Notes: generated by a model from the sequence alone, not told the origin. Numbered from the stretch's first letter, positions 1 to 7,654 are shown. The stretch: DNA of 12,049 nucleotides from Gemmatimonadaceae bacterium (GCA_014378185.1 JACMOE010000149.1:1-12049); one strand, 5' to 3'. Translations and numbers: made by a program.

Positions 1-98
1 CGCCGTTCGTCGTCACGGTGCGCGCTACCACATCGGAGTCGGTGCACGTAGACAGTTGGAGCGGTGAAATCGGGATCAGCGATGCGCCGCGCTCCTGA
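1..98 (+). CDS. gspH: GspH/FimT-like minor pseudopilin, C-terminal end only (partial)
   Basis: The gene enters from the left edge. Reading from base 3, the frame gives 31 codons and ends at TGA 96-98. The visible tail reads VTVRATTSESVHVDSWSGEI followed by about eight residues. The V-D-x-W-S-G-E-I ending resembles the last beta strands of GspH/FimT pseudopilins, where a similar tryptophan/glycine motif is common. Position directly before gspI fits the usual H-I-J-K order. GspH would be one of the minor pseudopilins at the tip of the T2SS pseudopilus. The N-terminal prepilin signal lies outside the window, so the call rests on a short tail and on context. The end overlaps the chosen gspI start by 17 bases. 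Confidence 0.6.
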   Translation, partial: PFVVTVRATTSESVHVDSWSGEIGISDAPRS

Positions 99-489
99 CC
101 GTCTGCGAGCGGGCTTCACGATGCTCGAGGCCGTAGTCGCCCTCGCCATCGTCGGCCTCGTCTGCGTCGGCGTGCTTGGCGCATATGGTTCAGCCATCCG
201 CGCCGATGTCACCGCGGCCGATCGCCTTCCGCTGGCGTCGCTCGCTGTGGAGCGGATTGCAGCGGTCGACCTATCCGGCGGATCGCTGGACCGGTTGCCG
301 GATTCGCTCGCGCACGGCTCGTTCGCCGCACCATACGCCACCGCCACATGGGATACGGAGTCGCATCGCGTCAACCAGACCGATGGATTGTACGACATCA
401 CGGTTCGCGTGCGCGACGGCAACGACCTGTTCACGTTGAACACGCGTCGCTATCGCGCTCGGCTCGTCGCGTCGGTAGGTCAGCCATGA
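82..489 (+). CDS. gspI: Type II secretion minor pseudopilin GspI
   Basis: A 135-residue protein with a class III (prepilin-type) N-terminus: a basic leader MRRAPDRLRAG, then F-T-M-L-E and a hydrophobic helix AVVALAIVGLVCVGVLGAYG. A prepilin peptidase would cut after Gly11 and methylate Phe12. Glu at mature position +5 is present. The size and the position between gspH and gspJ match GspI, the minor pseudopilin that nucleates the I-J-K tip complex. ATG 82 is chosen because it gives a leader of normal length. GTG 64 in the same frame would add six residues and cannot be excluded. The gene overlaps the gspH end by 17 bases, and its TGA (487-489) overlaps the gspJ start as ATGA. Confidence 0.85.
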   Translation: MRRAPDRLRAGFTMLEAVVALAIVGLVCVGVLGAYGSAIRADVTAADRLPLASLAVERIAAVDLSGGSLDRLPDSLAHGSFAAPYATATWDTESHRVNQTDGLYDITVRVRDGNDLFTLNTRRYRARLVASVGQP

Positions 490-1142
490 GCAACAAGCGC
501 CGAGGGATGACGCTGCTCGAGGTGATCGTCGCGCTCACTGTTGCAGGCGCCGCACTGGCGGCCGGCGCGGCAGTGCTCGGCTTTCTCACCGATCAGCAGG
601 CTCGCACTGGCGCGCAGGGCATCACGTCGGCTAGCGCTGTCCGCAGCACGATGCGGCTGTGGACCTCCGAGGCGCGCCTCTCCACTAAGGGCGACGCGGA
701 GTTCCGCGGTGTGCCGGAAGGCCGCTCTGCGGTCACACGCCTCACGCCGGTGCACGACGACCACGATGCCGAGCTGACCTTCATCACCGTTGCGCCAACG
801 GACGTGTCGCCGTCAGGCACGCAGGTGCACATCCACATCCAGAAGACCGCTGACTCCACGCACGCACGTGGACTGGTCGCCGAGCTCACGCCGTGGCGTC
901 GTGCTGGCGCGCCGGTGATCGTGTCGCTCGCGCCGAATGCGGTGGCGTTTCACGCGCGCTACCTCTCCAGCCTGTTCGGCAAACCCGTGTGGCAGGACAG
1001 CTGGATCTCCACGTCCGTGCTCCCCGCCGCGGTGGAAATCCGCGTGGCGTTCGACACGACCGCCAACGCCCAGCCCAACGATCGCGCTGCGCAGTCTTTG
1101 CTCTCGCTGCCGATGACCATCGCGCTGGCGGCCCGCCGATGA
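486..1142 (+). CDS. gspJ: Type II secretion minor pseudopilin GspJ
   Basis: A 218-residue protein starting MSNKRRG, then M-T-L-L-E-V and a hydrophobic stretch rich in Val, Ala and Gly. This is a typical prepilin signal: cleavage after Gly7, Glu at +5. The open frame extends further upstream, but ATG 486 is favoured because it overlaps the gspI stop as ATGA and places the leader correctly. The periplasmic part (about residues 35-218) is mostly beta-rich with no cysteine pair obvious. Length and position before gspK match GspJ, which joins GspI and GspK in the tip complex of the pseudopilus. The stop (1140-1142) overlaps the gspK start. Family assignment rests on signal type, length and gene order more than on specific GspJ motifs. 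Confidence 0.82.
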   Translation: MSNKRRGMTLLEVIVALTVAGAALAAGAAVLGFLTDQQARTGAQGITSASAVRSTMRLWTSEARLSTKGDAEFRGVPEGRSAVTRLTPVHDDHDAELTFITVAPTDVSPSGTQVHIHIQKTADSTHARGLVAELTPWRRAGAPVIVSLAPNAVAFHARYLSSLFGKPVWQDSWISTSVLPAAVEIRVAFDTTANAQPNDRAAQSLLSLPMTIALAARR

Positions 1143-2110
1143 TGCGCGCCCACGTTCGCGCGCGGCGCGATGGCTTTGCGCTCATGGCCGCACTCTGGCT
1201 GGTGGTCATCGTGGGCGTGACCGGATACGAGCTGTCCGTGCGCTCGGGGGTGCGGCGGCGGGCGGTTGCCAACTCGCTGGAGAAGGTGCCCGCCGACGCG
1301 GCGGCAGACGCCGCGCCCGAGACCGTGCGCGCTGCGCTCGAGAATCGGCTTGCCCATCCGCTCGACGCACGATCGCGTACACTCGCTGACGCCACGCTCG
1401 ACCCATGGGGCGACCTCACCTTCCTGCGTGGCGACACGCTGACGCTTGGCGACGAACGCGCCTGGGCGCGCGGCTACGACGCCGGCACGCGCCTCAACCT
1501 CAACCGCGCCACGGAGGGTGACCTCCGCCGGCTGCTTTCCGCCATTCCGCTCGACGCGGGCGACGCGGACCGACTGGCGCAGCGCATCATGGACTGGCGC
1601 GACGCCGATTCCTTCCGCAGATCACGTGGCATGGAGCGCGACGATTACCTGCGAAGTGGCGCGAGGGTGCTGCCCGTCAATGCGGAATTCGGCCAGGTGG
1701 CCGAGCTGCGCGACGTGGATGGCGTGACGGCCGAGCTGTACTCGCGTATTGCGCCGTACTTCACGGTGTTCGGAACGGGGCAGGTGAACCTGAACGCCGC
1801 GCCGCGCGTTGTGATCGCGTCATTACCCGGCATGGGCGACGAGGCCATAGCCGTGATCTTCCGGTACCGGCAGAGCAGCCGGCCCATGCGTTCCCTCGAG
1901 GAAGTGACGCAGCGGCTGTCGGCGGGCGCACGGGAAGCCATTGCCGCCGCAGGCAACGAGCTGTCGGGCCGAGTGACGTTCGACACGCGTGAGGTGGTAG
2001 TGACGGGTGAGGGGTGGCTGGACGGCAGCCCGCTGCGATCGTCTGCCGAGGCGGTGTTTGCCCGCGGCGGTGATGCGTTGTTCACTGTGTGGCGTCGGGT
2101 GGGTTTGTGA
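1139..2110 (+). CDS. gspK: Type II secretion minor pseudopilin GspK
   Basis: A 323-residue protein beginning with two Met codons (ATGATG at 1139), a basic leader ending ...RARRDG, then F-A-L-M-A and a hydrophobic helix. Residue +5 of the mature form is Ala rather than Glu. GspK is the family member known to lack Glu5, so this supports K. The large periplasmic region contains the RLNLNRATEGDLRRLLSAI and VNLNAAPRVVIASLPGMG segments (the latter about residues 217-234). These helix-hairpin-helix-like motifs are characteristic of the T2SSK family. GspK caps the pseudopilus tip. It overlaps gspJ by ATGA. Its TGA (2108-2110) overlaps a GTG that is the preferred gspL start. Confidence 0.92.
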   Translation: MMRAHVRARRDGFALMAALWLVVIVGVTGYELSVRSGVRRRAVANSLEKVPADAAADAAPETVRAALENRLAHPLDARSRTLADATLDPWGDLTFLRGDTLTLGDERAWARGYDAGTRLNLNRATEGDLRRLLSAIPLDAGDADRLAQRIMDWRDADSFRRSRGMERDDYLRSGARVLPVNAEFGQVAELRDVDGVTAELYSRIAPYFTVFGTGQVNLNAAPRVVIASLPGMGDEAIAVIFRYRQSSRPMRSLEEVTQRLSAGAREAIAAAGNELSGRVTFDTREVVVTGEGWLDGSPLRSSAEAVFARGGDALFTVWRRVGL

Positions 2111-3468
2111 GGTCTTCCTCGAAGTCGGAAATGTCGGGATTGTTGATCGCTGATACTATAATGTCGCTTGTATGGCGCGATAATGGTGCCATAAATGCTG
2201 GAAATATTCGACTGGCATCCGCGGCTTGCGATGCCTCACCAGCATCGATTTTCTCCGGAATGGCGCTCCTGAGCGCCTCGGCAAATCCCGATGGCATCCT
2301 GCGCGTCACCCTCGGCAGGCCCGTCGCCCACACCCGCACGCTGCCCTTTCCCACCATGGCCCGCTCGGCATTCGAGCGGGTTGTCGCGCGAGATTGGGCG
2401 AGGCACATCATCGGCATTCGGGCCACCCCGCACACGGTCGCTGGCGAGCCGGTCGATCGGGGACGCTGGCGCGCCGCCTTCGCTCCCACCGACGTACTCG
2501 ACGCACTGTCCCAGGCGGCGGCCGAACAGGGCTGGGCGGGAGTGGACATCCGCACTGCGGACGACGCCATCGCGGGCGCCGTCCGCACCCTCGCGCCTGC
2601 CGAGTCGCGCGAGGCGGATCTCGTCGCCGTGGTGTGTGACAGCACGGGACCAACCGACATCCTGCACCTCCGCGGCGGAGCGCCCTGGGTGGGCCGGTCG
2701 TTGCCGGCCGCCTCCGGCGACAACGCTGTGGTGGCATTTGCAAAGGCTCACGCGCACCGCGCACCCGTCGTCATCTTCGGCGGCGGACCTCGCGCCGCCG
2801 CACTCGCTCGCACGCTCGGCGACAAAGGCCACCGCACACGCGTGATCGACGTCGGGCTCCCGCCTGATGCGACGGCCGCGGCGACGCTCGCTGTACTCGG
2901 CACGCTGTCGCCCGCCAGCCTGGCGTTGCGCACGCCGGCGGTATCGAAGGCGCGCGAGGGTCAGATGCGCGGCGTCACGCGATGGCTTGTCGTCGCAACG
3001 GCAGCGGCACTGCTCGCGGCATTCGGGCTCGAACACTGGCGCATCACGACCGCATCGAACGACGTACGACTTCGCCGCGCCGACATCTCCGCGGAGGTGA
3101 GCAACGCCATCGCCATCCGCTCGGCCATCGAGGCCGACGTGGACGTCGCATCAGCGCTCGCGAGGCGCGAGGTGCAGACGTCACGCACGAGCGCGGTCCT
3201 TGCGGCCGTGACGCTGGCCATGCCAATGGGCACCGCGCTCACGGCAGTCAGCGTGGCCGGCGACACTATCTCCGTCGAAGGCGAGAGCACGCGCAGCGCA
3301 GCGGTGTACGAGTCGCTCCGCGCGTTGCCCATGCTCACGGCGGTGAAGCTCGCGTCGCCACTGCGGCAGGAGCGTCAGGCCGGCGACGTAGCGGTGGAAC
3401 ACTTCGCGTTCAATGCGCGGGTTCGCGATACCGACGTGCGCACGCCGGCGCCGAAGGTGACGCGATGA
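2107..3468 (+). CDS. gspL: Type II secretion GspL-like protein (PilM-like cytoplasmic + PilN-like periplasmic domains)
   Basis: A 453-residue inner-membrane protein. Residues 1-285 look like a divergent actin-fold (PilM/GspL cytoplasmic) domain. It begins with the first strand LLIADTIMSLVW, contains VVIFGGGPRAAALARTL (about 222-238), and ends with the ASLALRTP segment near the end of the fold. One transmembrane helix follows (about 293-311, WLVVATAAALLAAFGL). The periplasmic part resembles PilN/GspL, with the TALTAVSVAGDTISVEGE pattern. GspL links the ATPase GspE to GspM. The start is uncertain. GTG 2107 gives a GTGA overlap with gspK, matching most junctions in this operon; ATG 2131 would remove eight residues and puts the first strand at the N-terminus. 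Bases 2131-2220 are unusually AT-rich. The protein matches the family by architecture, not by strong motifs. Confidence 0.8.
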   Translation: MRSSSKSEMSGLLIADTIMSLVWRDNGAINAGNIRLASAACDASPASIFSGMALLSASANPDGILRVTLGRPVAHTRTLPFPTMARSAFERVVARDWARHIIGIRATPHTVAGEPVDRGRWRAAFAPTDVLDALSQAAAEQGWAGVDIRTADDAIAGAVRTLAPAESREADLVAVVCDSTGPTDILHLRGGAPWVGRSLPAASGDNAVVAFAKAHAHRAPVVIFGGGPRAAALARTLGDKGHRTRVIDVGLPPDATAAATLAVLGTLSPASLALRTPAVSKAREGQMRGVTRWLVVATAAALLAAFGLEHWRITTASNDVRLRRADISAEVSNAIAIRSAIEADVDVASALARREVQTSRTSAVLAAVTLAMPMGTALTAVSVAGDTISVEGESTRSAAVYESLRALPMLTAVKLASPLRQERQAGDVAVEHFAFNARVRDTDVRTPAPKVTR

Positions 3469-4061
3469 GCGAGAGTACCATGCGCGCATCGGGGCCCCTT
3501 GCATCGCTGCGTCCGCAGGATCGCCGGGCGTTGATGACTGGAGCTGTTCTATTGGCGGTCCTGCTCGGCTACTCGAGGGTTGCGAAGCCTGCATATGAGA
3601 ACCTGCGCACTTCGCGGCGCGAGCTAACGGACCAGAAAGCCTTGCTCGTGCGCGAGCGTGCACTGGTGGCTGCGGCGCCGAGCCTGCCAAAGTCGCAACG
3701 CGAGGTGAAGCAGGCGCTTGCGGCGGAATCGTCGCGGTTGTTTTTGGGCGATTCGGTTGCGGCCACGGCGGAGTTGTCGGCGTACGCATCCCAGATCGCC
3801 ACCGCGGCTGGTGTGCACCTCACCACCGTGGACGGTCGCACGCCTGTCACCACGCGCGCGCTCACGCGGCTGTCCGTGGACATTCGTGGAGAAGCGAGTT
3901 GGCGGCAGGTGCTCAACTTCCTTCACGTGCTGGAGACCTCGGGTCAGCTCGTGGACCTCGTGAACGTCCGCATTGAACGGGGCCCGCGCCGCGGCCCGCT
4001 CGGTGGCGACATGGTGTCGCTGGGCGCCACGCTCGCGGGCTATAGCCGAGGTGGCAGGTGA
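3465..4061 (+). CDS. gspM: Type II secretion GspM/PilO-like inner-membrane protein
   Basis: A 198-residue bitopic protein: short cytoplasmic N-terminus, one transmembrane helix at about residues 22-40 (RALMTGAVLLAVLLGYSRV), a charged helical stretch (about 45-95, rich in Arg, Glu and Leu, possible coiled coil), then a small alpha/beta domain. The segment TTRALTRLSVDIRGEASWRQ followed by LNFLHVLETSGQLVDLVNVR is typical of the ferredoxin-like fold shared by GspM and PilO. GspM partners GspL in the inner-membrane platform. ATG 3465 overlaps the gspL stop as ATGA, which fixes the start. The gene ends in a GTGA overlap with the following gspC-like gene. The PilO-like C-terminus is clearer than any GspM-specific feature. 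Confidence 0.82.
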   Translation: MSESTMRASGPLASLRPQDRRALMTGAVLLAVLLGYSRVAKPAYENLRTSRRELTDQKALLVRERALVAAAPSLPKSQREVKQALAAESSRLFLGDSVAATAELSAYASQIATAAGVHLTTVDGRTPVTTRALTRLSVDIRGEASWRQVLNFLHVLETSGQLVDLVNVRIERGPRRGPLGGDMVSLGATLAGYSRGGR

Positions 4062-4564
4062 TATACGCGCAGTGGCGGGATTGGCCGGTGGGGCGACGCA
4101 TTGCCGTTGTAGCGTTGGCCGCTGTGCTCGCGCTCGATCTCGTTGCGCTCGCGGGACTGCGGTCCACGTCCGACAATTCGAGTGTTGCGCCATTGGTGAT
4201 GGAGCATGCGCCGCGCATCGTACCGCGCGTGCGCGACGAAGGGGAGATCGTTCGACAGGCCGCGATGCGTTCGCCATTCGATGCGGTAGCTCCTGTGGCT
4301 CCGCTCCAGTTGGCAAGCACGGTGATGCAGCAGAGCGCGCCACCGCCCGTTCGTCCTCGGCTCGTTGGCACGGTGGTGGAAGCGCAGGGTGGGGGATTTG
4401 TGGTGGTGGAAATGCCTGATGCGCGCATGCAACTCGTGCGCATTGGCGAACGGGCGGGCGACCTGCGCCTGCGTTCGGTGGCCGCGAATGAAGCCGTGTT
4501 CAACGACGCGCAGGGCGGCAAGGTTGCATTGCGAACTTCGCGTGCAGGAGAGAACCGCCCATGA
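4058..4564 (+). CDS. gspC: Short GspC/PilP-like protein (TM helix + HR-like domain, no PDZ)
   Basis: A 168-residue protein starting at GTG 4058, which overlaps the gspM stop. It has one N-terminal transmembrane helix (about residues 15-33), a Pro-rich linker, and a small C-terminal beta domain from about residue 101. That domain reads RLVGTVVEAQGGGFVVVE, then a glycine turn, then ...RLRSVAANEAVFNDAQGGKV. This follows the homology-region (HR) pattern of GspC and the related PilP: an L-x-G-x-V strand, a ligand/value strand, and a closing strand after a Gly turn. The HR domain binds the N0 domain of the secretin, and the next gene is that secretin. Classical GspC proteins are longer and carry a PDZ or coiled-coil domain; none is present here. 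A PilP-type name would be equally defensible. Confidence 0.72.
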   Translation: MIYAQWRDWPVGRRIAVVALAAVLALDLVALAGLRSTSDNSSVAPLVMEHAPRIVPRVRDEGEIVRQAAMRSPFDAVAPVAPLQLASTVMQQSAPPPVRPRLVGTVVEAQGGGFVVVEMPDARMQLVRIGERAGDLRLRSVAANEAVFNDAQGGKVALRTSRAGENRP

Positions 4565-4602
4565 TGTCTGGAACAACAAGGAAGCCAACGTGCGCACACT
4601 GA
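4561..4602 (+). other. Possible 13-codon leader ORF overlapping the gspD start
   Basis: ATGATG at 4561 overlaps the gspC stop (4562-4564) and opens a 13-codon frame ending at TGA 4600-4602, ten bases past the gspD GTG at 4590. It could carry terminating ribosomes from gspC onto the gspD start, keeping the coupling seen elsewhere in the operon. It may equally be chance. It has no recognisable product. Confidence 0.2.
4578..4584 (+). promoter_or_regulatory. Ribosome binding site that sets the gspD start
   Basis: AAGGAAG lies 5 bases before GTG 4590. The gspD frame is open much further upstream (through gspC), so this site, together with the signal peptide that begins at 4590, decides the start. 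It is also the only clear Shine-Dalgarno sequence inside the operon, which otherwise uses overlapping stop/start codons. Confidence 0.65.
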
Positions 4603-6146
4603 AGATCGCTGGACTCGCGCTCGCGCTGCTGGCGAGCTCGCATTCACGCAGCTGGGCGCAGGACACCACACGTGCCGGCCCTCCGGGCACGCGCATCGAC
4701 TTCCAGGATGCCGACCTCCGCGCAGTGATCACGGCGCTCGCGGAAGCTGGTGGCCTGAACGTGACGTACGGTGAGATGCCGAGCCGTCGCGTCACGCTGC
4801 ACCTTCCGCAGGGGCTCACGCGGGCGGACATGCTGCCGTTGCTGCGCAGCGTCGCCGCGTCGAACGGATTGCGCGTGGTGGCGGATGGCAGCCTGCTGCG
4901 CATCGAGCCTGTGGATTCGCGCGATCCCACGGGCGCTGTTGCGGCGCGTGCCGCGAGCAGGGAAGGGGTGCAGTTGTTCGTGTACCGGTTGAAGCATGCA
5001 CGTGCATCGCGTCTCGCCGCCACGCTGCAGTCCATTTATGGTGGCCGGTTGGCTGATGCCGGTTCTGCAAGCATTGGGCTGACCGGACGCCCGCTGTCCG
5101 AGCAGTTGCGCTCGACGCAGATCCCACCCTTCAACATCGACACCATTGGTCGAGGGGCGAGGGCAGCGGCCGTCGGCGCGACGGTGCTGTCCGCTACCGT
5201 GCAGGGCGAGATCCAGATCGTGCCGGACGAAACGACCAACTCTCTGCTCATCCGCGCGCAGGCTGCCGACTACGAAACCATTCGCCAGGCCATCGACGTC
5301 CTCGACCTCCGGCCGCTCCAGGTATTCATCGAGGTGCTCATCGCCGAGGTGCGTCGTACGAGGGGGTTGGACCTGGGCGTTACGGCGAGCGCGATCAAGA
5401 TTGGCACCGGCAACGAGACGTCCGGCTCGCTCACGTCGTCGTCCGCGAGTGATTTCCTCGTTCGCATCACGCGCGGCGGCGCCGTATCCGTCGACGTTGC
5501 GCTGTCGGCGCCCGCAACGCGTGGCGACGTCCACATTCTCTCGCGACCCCTGCTGCTTGCGGAGAACAATCTCGAGGCGCGCATCCTGGTGGGAAGCCAG
5601 CGGCCATTCGTGCAGGTGTTCCGCACGTTGCCCACGGACGGTGCCGCGCGCGACCAGGTGGTGCAATATCGCGACGTCGGCACCTCGCTCACCTTGCTGC
5701 CCACCATCAATCCCGACGGCTACGTGAACCTGCAGGTGAAGCAGGAGGTCAGTTCTGCCACCGCCGAGCTTCAGTTTGGCGCGCCGGTGATCAGCACGCG
5801 CGAGGCATCCACGCACCTGTTCGTGAAGGATGGGCAAACGGTGGTCATTGGTGGGCTCGCAGACCGGCAGGTGGAACTGACGCGATCAGGAATCCCGATA
5901 TTGAGCTCGATTCCATGGATTGGCGGCCTGTTCGGTTCGACGAAGAACTCCGACTCGCAGAACGAGCTGTATCTCTTCCTCACGCCGCACATCGTGACGT
6001 CCGACGATGACGCGATGCAGTTGCGGCAGACCATCGAAGGGCGCCTGGACGCCGTGGGTGGCAAGCGGGAAGACAATCCGCAGGTGACACGGGGAACGGG
6101 CACGCCCGTACCGAAGCTGCCGACGCCGCCGAGCGCGAAGCCGTGA
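4590..6146 (+). CDS. gspD: Type II secretion outer-membrane secretin GspD (short form)
   Basis: A 518-residue secretin, the outer-membrane channel of the T2SS. GTG 4590 gives a signal peptide (RTLKIAGLALALLASS then RSWAQ, cut near residue 23). Residues 36-106 form an N0-like domain (IDFQDADLRAVITALAEAGG start). Residues 127-254 look like one N1/N3-type repeat whose halves, VQLFVYRLKHARASRLAATL and EIQIVPDETTNSLLIRAQ, are separated by a loop of about 55 residues. The secretin core follows, with VHILSRPLLLAENN (about 314-327), V-Q-Y-R-D-V-G, STREASTHLFVKDGQTVVIG, SSIPWIGGLFG (about 439-449) and ELYLFLTPHIV. A short Pro-rich tail ends the protein. Classical GspD is about 650 residues with N0-N1-N2-N3, so one or two N domains appear to be missing. 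The stop overlaps the gspE start as GTGA. Confidence 0.93.
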   Translation: MRTLKIAGLALALLASSHSRSWAQDTTRAGPPGTRIDFQDADLRAVITALAEAGGLNVTYGEMPSRRVTLHLPQGLTRADMLPLLRSVAASNGLRVVADGSLLRIEPVDSRDPTGAVAARAASREGVQLFVYRLKHARASRLAATLQSIYGGRLADAGSASIGLTGRPLSEQLRSTQIPPFNIDTIGRGARAAAVGATVLSATVQGEIQIVPDETTNSLLIRAQAADYETIRQAIDVLDLRPLQVFIEVLIAEVRRTRGLDLGVTASAIKIGTGNETSGSLTSSSASDFLVRITRGGAVSVDVALSAPATRGDVHILSRPLLLAENNLEARILVGSQRPFVQVFRTLPTDGAARDQVVQYRDVGTSLTLLPTINPDGYVNLQVKQEVSSATAELQFGAPVISTREASTHLFVKDGQTVVIGGLADRQVELTRSGIPILSSIPWIGGLFGSTKNSDSQNELYLFLTPHIVTSDDDAMQLRQTIEGRLDAVGGKREDNPQVTRGTGTPVPKLPTPPSAKP

Positions 6147-7627
6147 CGTTGTCGGTGGAGGACGTGCGGTTGCTGTCGCCGCGACTGTCGGTGGAATATC
6201 TCGAGGAGCAGGGCGTGGTTCCCCTCGGCATTCGCGACGGCGTGCTGTACGTGGGCGCGTGGACGGCGGAGGTCGAGCCCGATGTGCTGTATGCGCTGGA
6301 GTCGCTGCTCGGTGCGCCGGTAGAGGTGCAGTCTGTAAACGAGGATGCTGCGCGTGCCGCGATACGACGCGCGTACGGCGAATCGTCCGCGCAGGCACTG
6401 ATCGATGCGACTGGTCCTGAAGGAGCGAATGTGGTGGAGGATGCACACGCCATCGACGACCTTCGTGCGCTGGCGAACGAGGCGCCGGTCATTCGGCTGG
6501 TGAGCATGTTGCTCACCGAGGCGCTCGACGCGCGCGCATCGGACGTGCACCTGGAGGCCTATCCGGACGCACTGCGGGTGCGGTATCGCGTGGACGGTGT
6601 GCTTCAGGAGGCACCGTCGCCACCGCGGAGCATGGCGCCCGCGGTGATCAGCCGGCTCAAGGTGATGGCCAACCTCGACATTGCCGAGCGGCGCACGCCG
6701 CAGGATGGTCGCATCCGGCTGGCGCTGCAGGACCGGCAGGTGGACGTGCGAGTGTCCACGGTACCCACGCTGCATGGCGAAAGTGTGGTGCTCCGCCTGC
6801 TCGACAAGCAGTCCGGCACGCTGGAACTCGCAGCACTCGGCATGTCGGCGTCCGATCTCGTGCGCTTCGAGGACGTGTTGTCGCGCCCGCATGGTGTGGT
6901 GCTCGCCACCGGTCCGACGGGTTCTGGCAAGACCACCACACTCTATGCCGCGCTCCAGCGCCTGCGCACGGGTCGCGAGAAGATTCTCACTGTGGAAGAC
7001 CCGGTGGAGTATCAGTTGGCGGGTATTCCGCAGGTGCCGGTGAACGAGAAGGTAGGCGTCACGTTCGCGAGCGCGTTACGCGCACTACTCCGCCAGGATC
7101 CCGACGTGATGCTCGTGGGCGAGATTCGCGATGGTGAGACGGCGGAGATCGCCACGCAGGCTGCGTTGACGGGTCATCTCGTGCTCTCCACGCTGCACAC
7201 GAACGATGCGGCTGGCGCGCTCACACGACTGGTGGACCTTGGCGTGGCGCCCTTTCTCGTGTCAGCCACGGTGGAGGCGGTACTGGCGCAGCGGTTGGTG
7301 CGCACGACGTGCGCGGTGTGTGTAGCGCGCGTACCGGCGACGGTTGCCGAGCGGGCGGCGCTCGGCGCGCCCGAGCTGGTGGATGTGTCGCGCGGAGTGG
7401 GATGCGACGCGTGTCGCGGCAGTGGCTACTCGGGGCGCACGGGTGTTTACGAGCTGCTGGTGCTCGATGATGCGATGCGTGCCGTGATCACGTCGGGAGA
7501 TGGTGCGCCGGCGGTACGCGCGCTGTCACGGGCGCTCGGCACGGGCACTCTGCGCGACGATGGCGCCAGGCTGGTGCGCGAGGGCATCACGACGCCTGAA
7601 GAGGTGTTGCGAGTGTGTCGATCCTGA
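6143..7627 (+). CDS. gspE: Type II secretion ATPase GspE
   Basis: A 494-residue cytoplasmic hexameric ATPase that powers pseudopilus assembly. Residues 1-75 form an N1E/MshEN-type domain that would bind GspL. Next come the N2E domain and the catalytic core. Visible motifs are Walker A GPTGSGKTTT (residues 257-266, Lys263), an Asp-box region ILTVEDPVEYQL, Walker B DPDVMLVGEIRDGE (from residue 319, Glu327) and the His box TGHLVLSTLHTNDA (His345). A tetracysteine zinc site is complete: Cys390, Cys393, Cys421 and Cys424. That site separates GspE/PilB-type assembly ATPases from PilT-type retraction ATPases. The start is GTG 6143, overlapping the gspD stop. This is the last gene of the operon; no gspF follows. 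PilB or MshE of a type IV pilus are close relatives, but the neighbouring I-J-K genes favour T2SS. Confidence 0.95.
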   Translation: MTLSVEDVRLLSPRLSVEYLEEQGVVPLGIRDGVLYVGAWTAEVEPDVLYALESLLGAPVEVQSVNEDAARAAIRRAYGESSAQALIDATGPEGANVVEDAHAIDDLRALANEAPVIRLVSMLLTEALDARASDVHLEAYPDALRVRYRVDGVLQEAPSPPRSMAPAVISRLKVMANLDIAERRTPQDGRIRLALQDRQVDVRVSTVPTLHGESVVLRLLDKQSGTLELAALGMSASDLVRFEDVLSRPHGVVLATGPTGSGKTTTLYAALQRLRTGREKILTVEDPVEYQLAGIPQVPVNEKVGVTFASALRALLRQDPDVMLVGEIRDGETAEIATQAALTGHLVLSTLHTNDAAGALTRLVDLGVAPFLVSATVEAVLAQRLVRTTCAVCVARVPATVAERAALGAPELVDVSRGVGCDACRGSGYSGRTGVYELLVLDDAMRAVITSGDGAPAVRALSRALGTGTLRDDGARLVREGITTPEEVLRVCRS

Positions 7628-7654
7628 CGGGAAAAGACTGCACAAAAGACATTT

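Noticed and set aside
2152..2167. GATACTATA at the gspL start as a third BlaI operator
   Set aside because: Only the left half-site is present; there is no TAGTA arm at the right distance.
4040..5035. Long minus-strand open frame opposite gspC and the gspD start
   Set aside because: No motif or start context, and it crosses a well-supported operon junction on the opposite strand.
4644..5837. Long minus-strand open frame opposite gspD
   Set aside because: Its translation is rich in Arg, His and Gly without motifs, while gspD on the other strand has a full set of secretin motifs.
5771..6892. Long minus-strand open frame opposite gspD-gspE
   Set aside because: Same reasoning: shadow of strongly supported coding sequence on the + strand.
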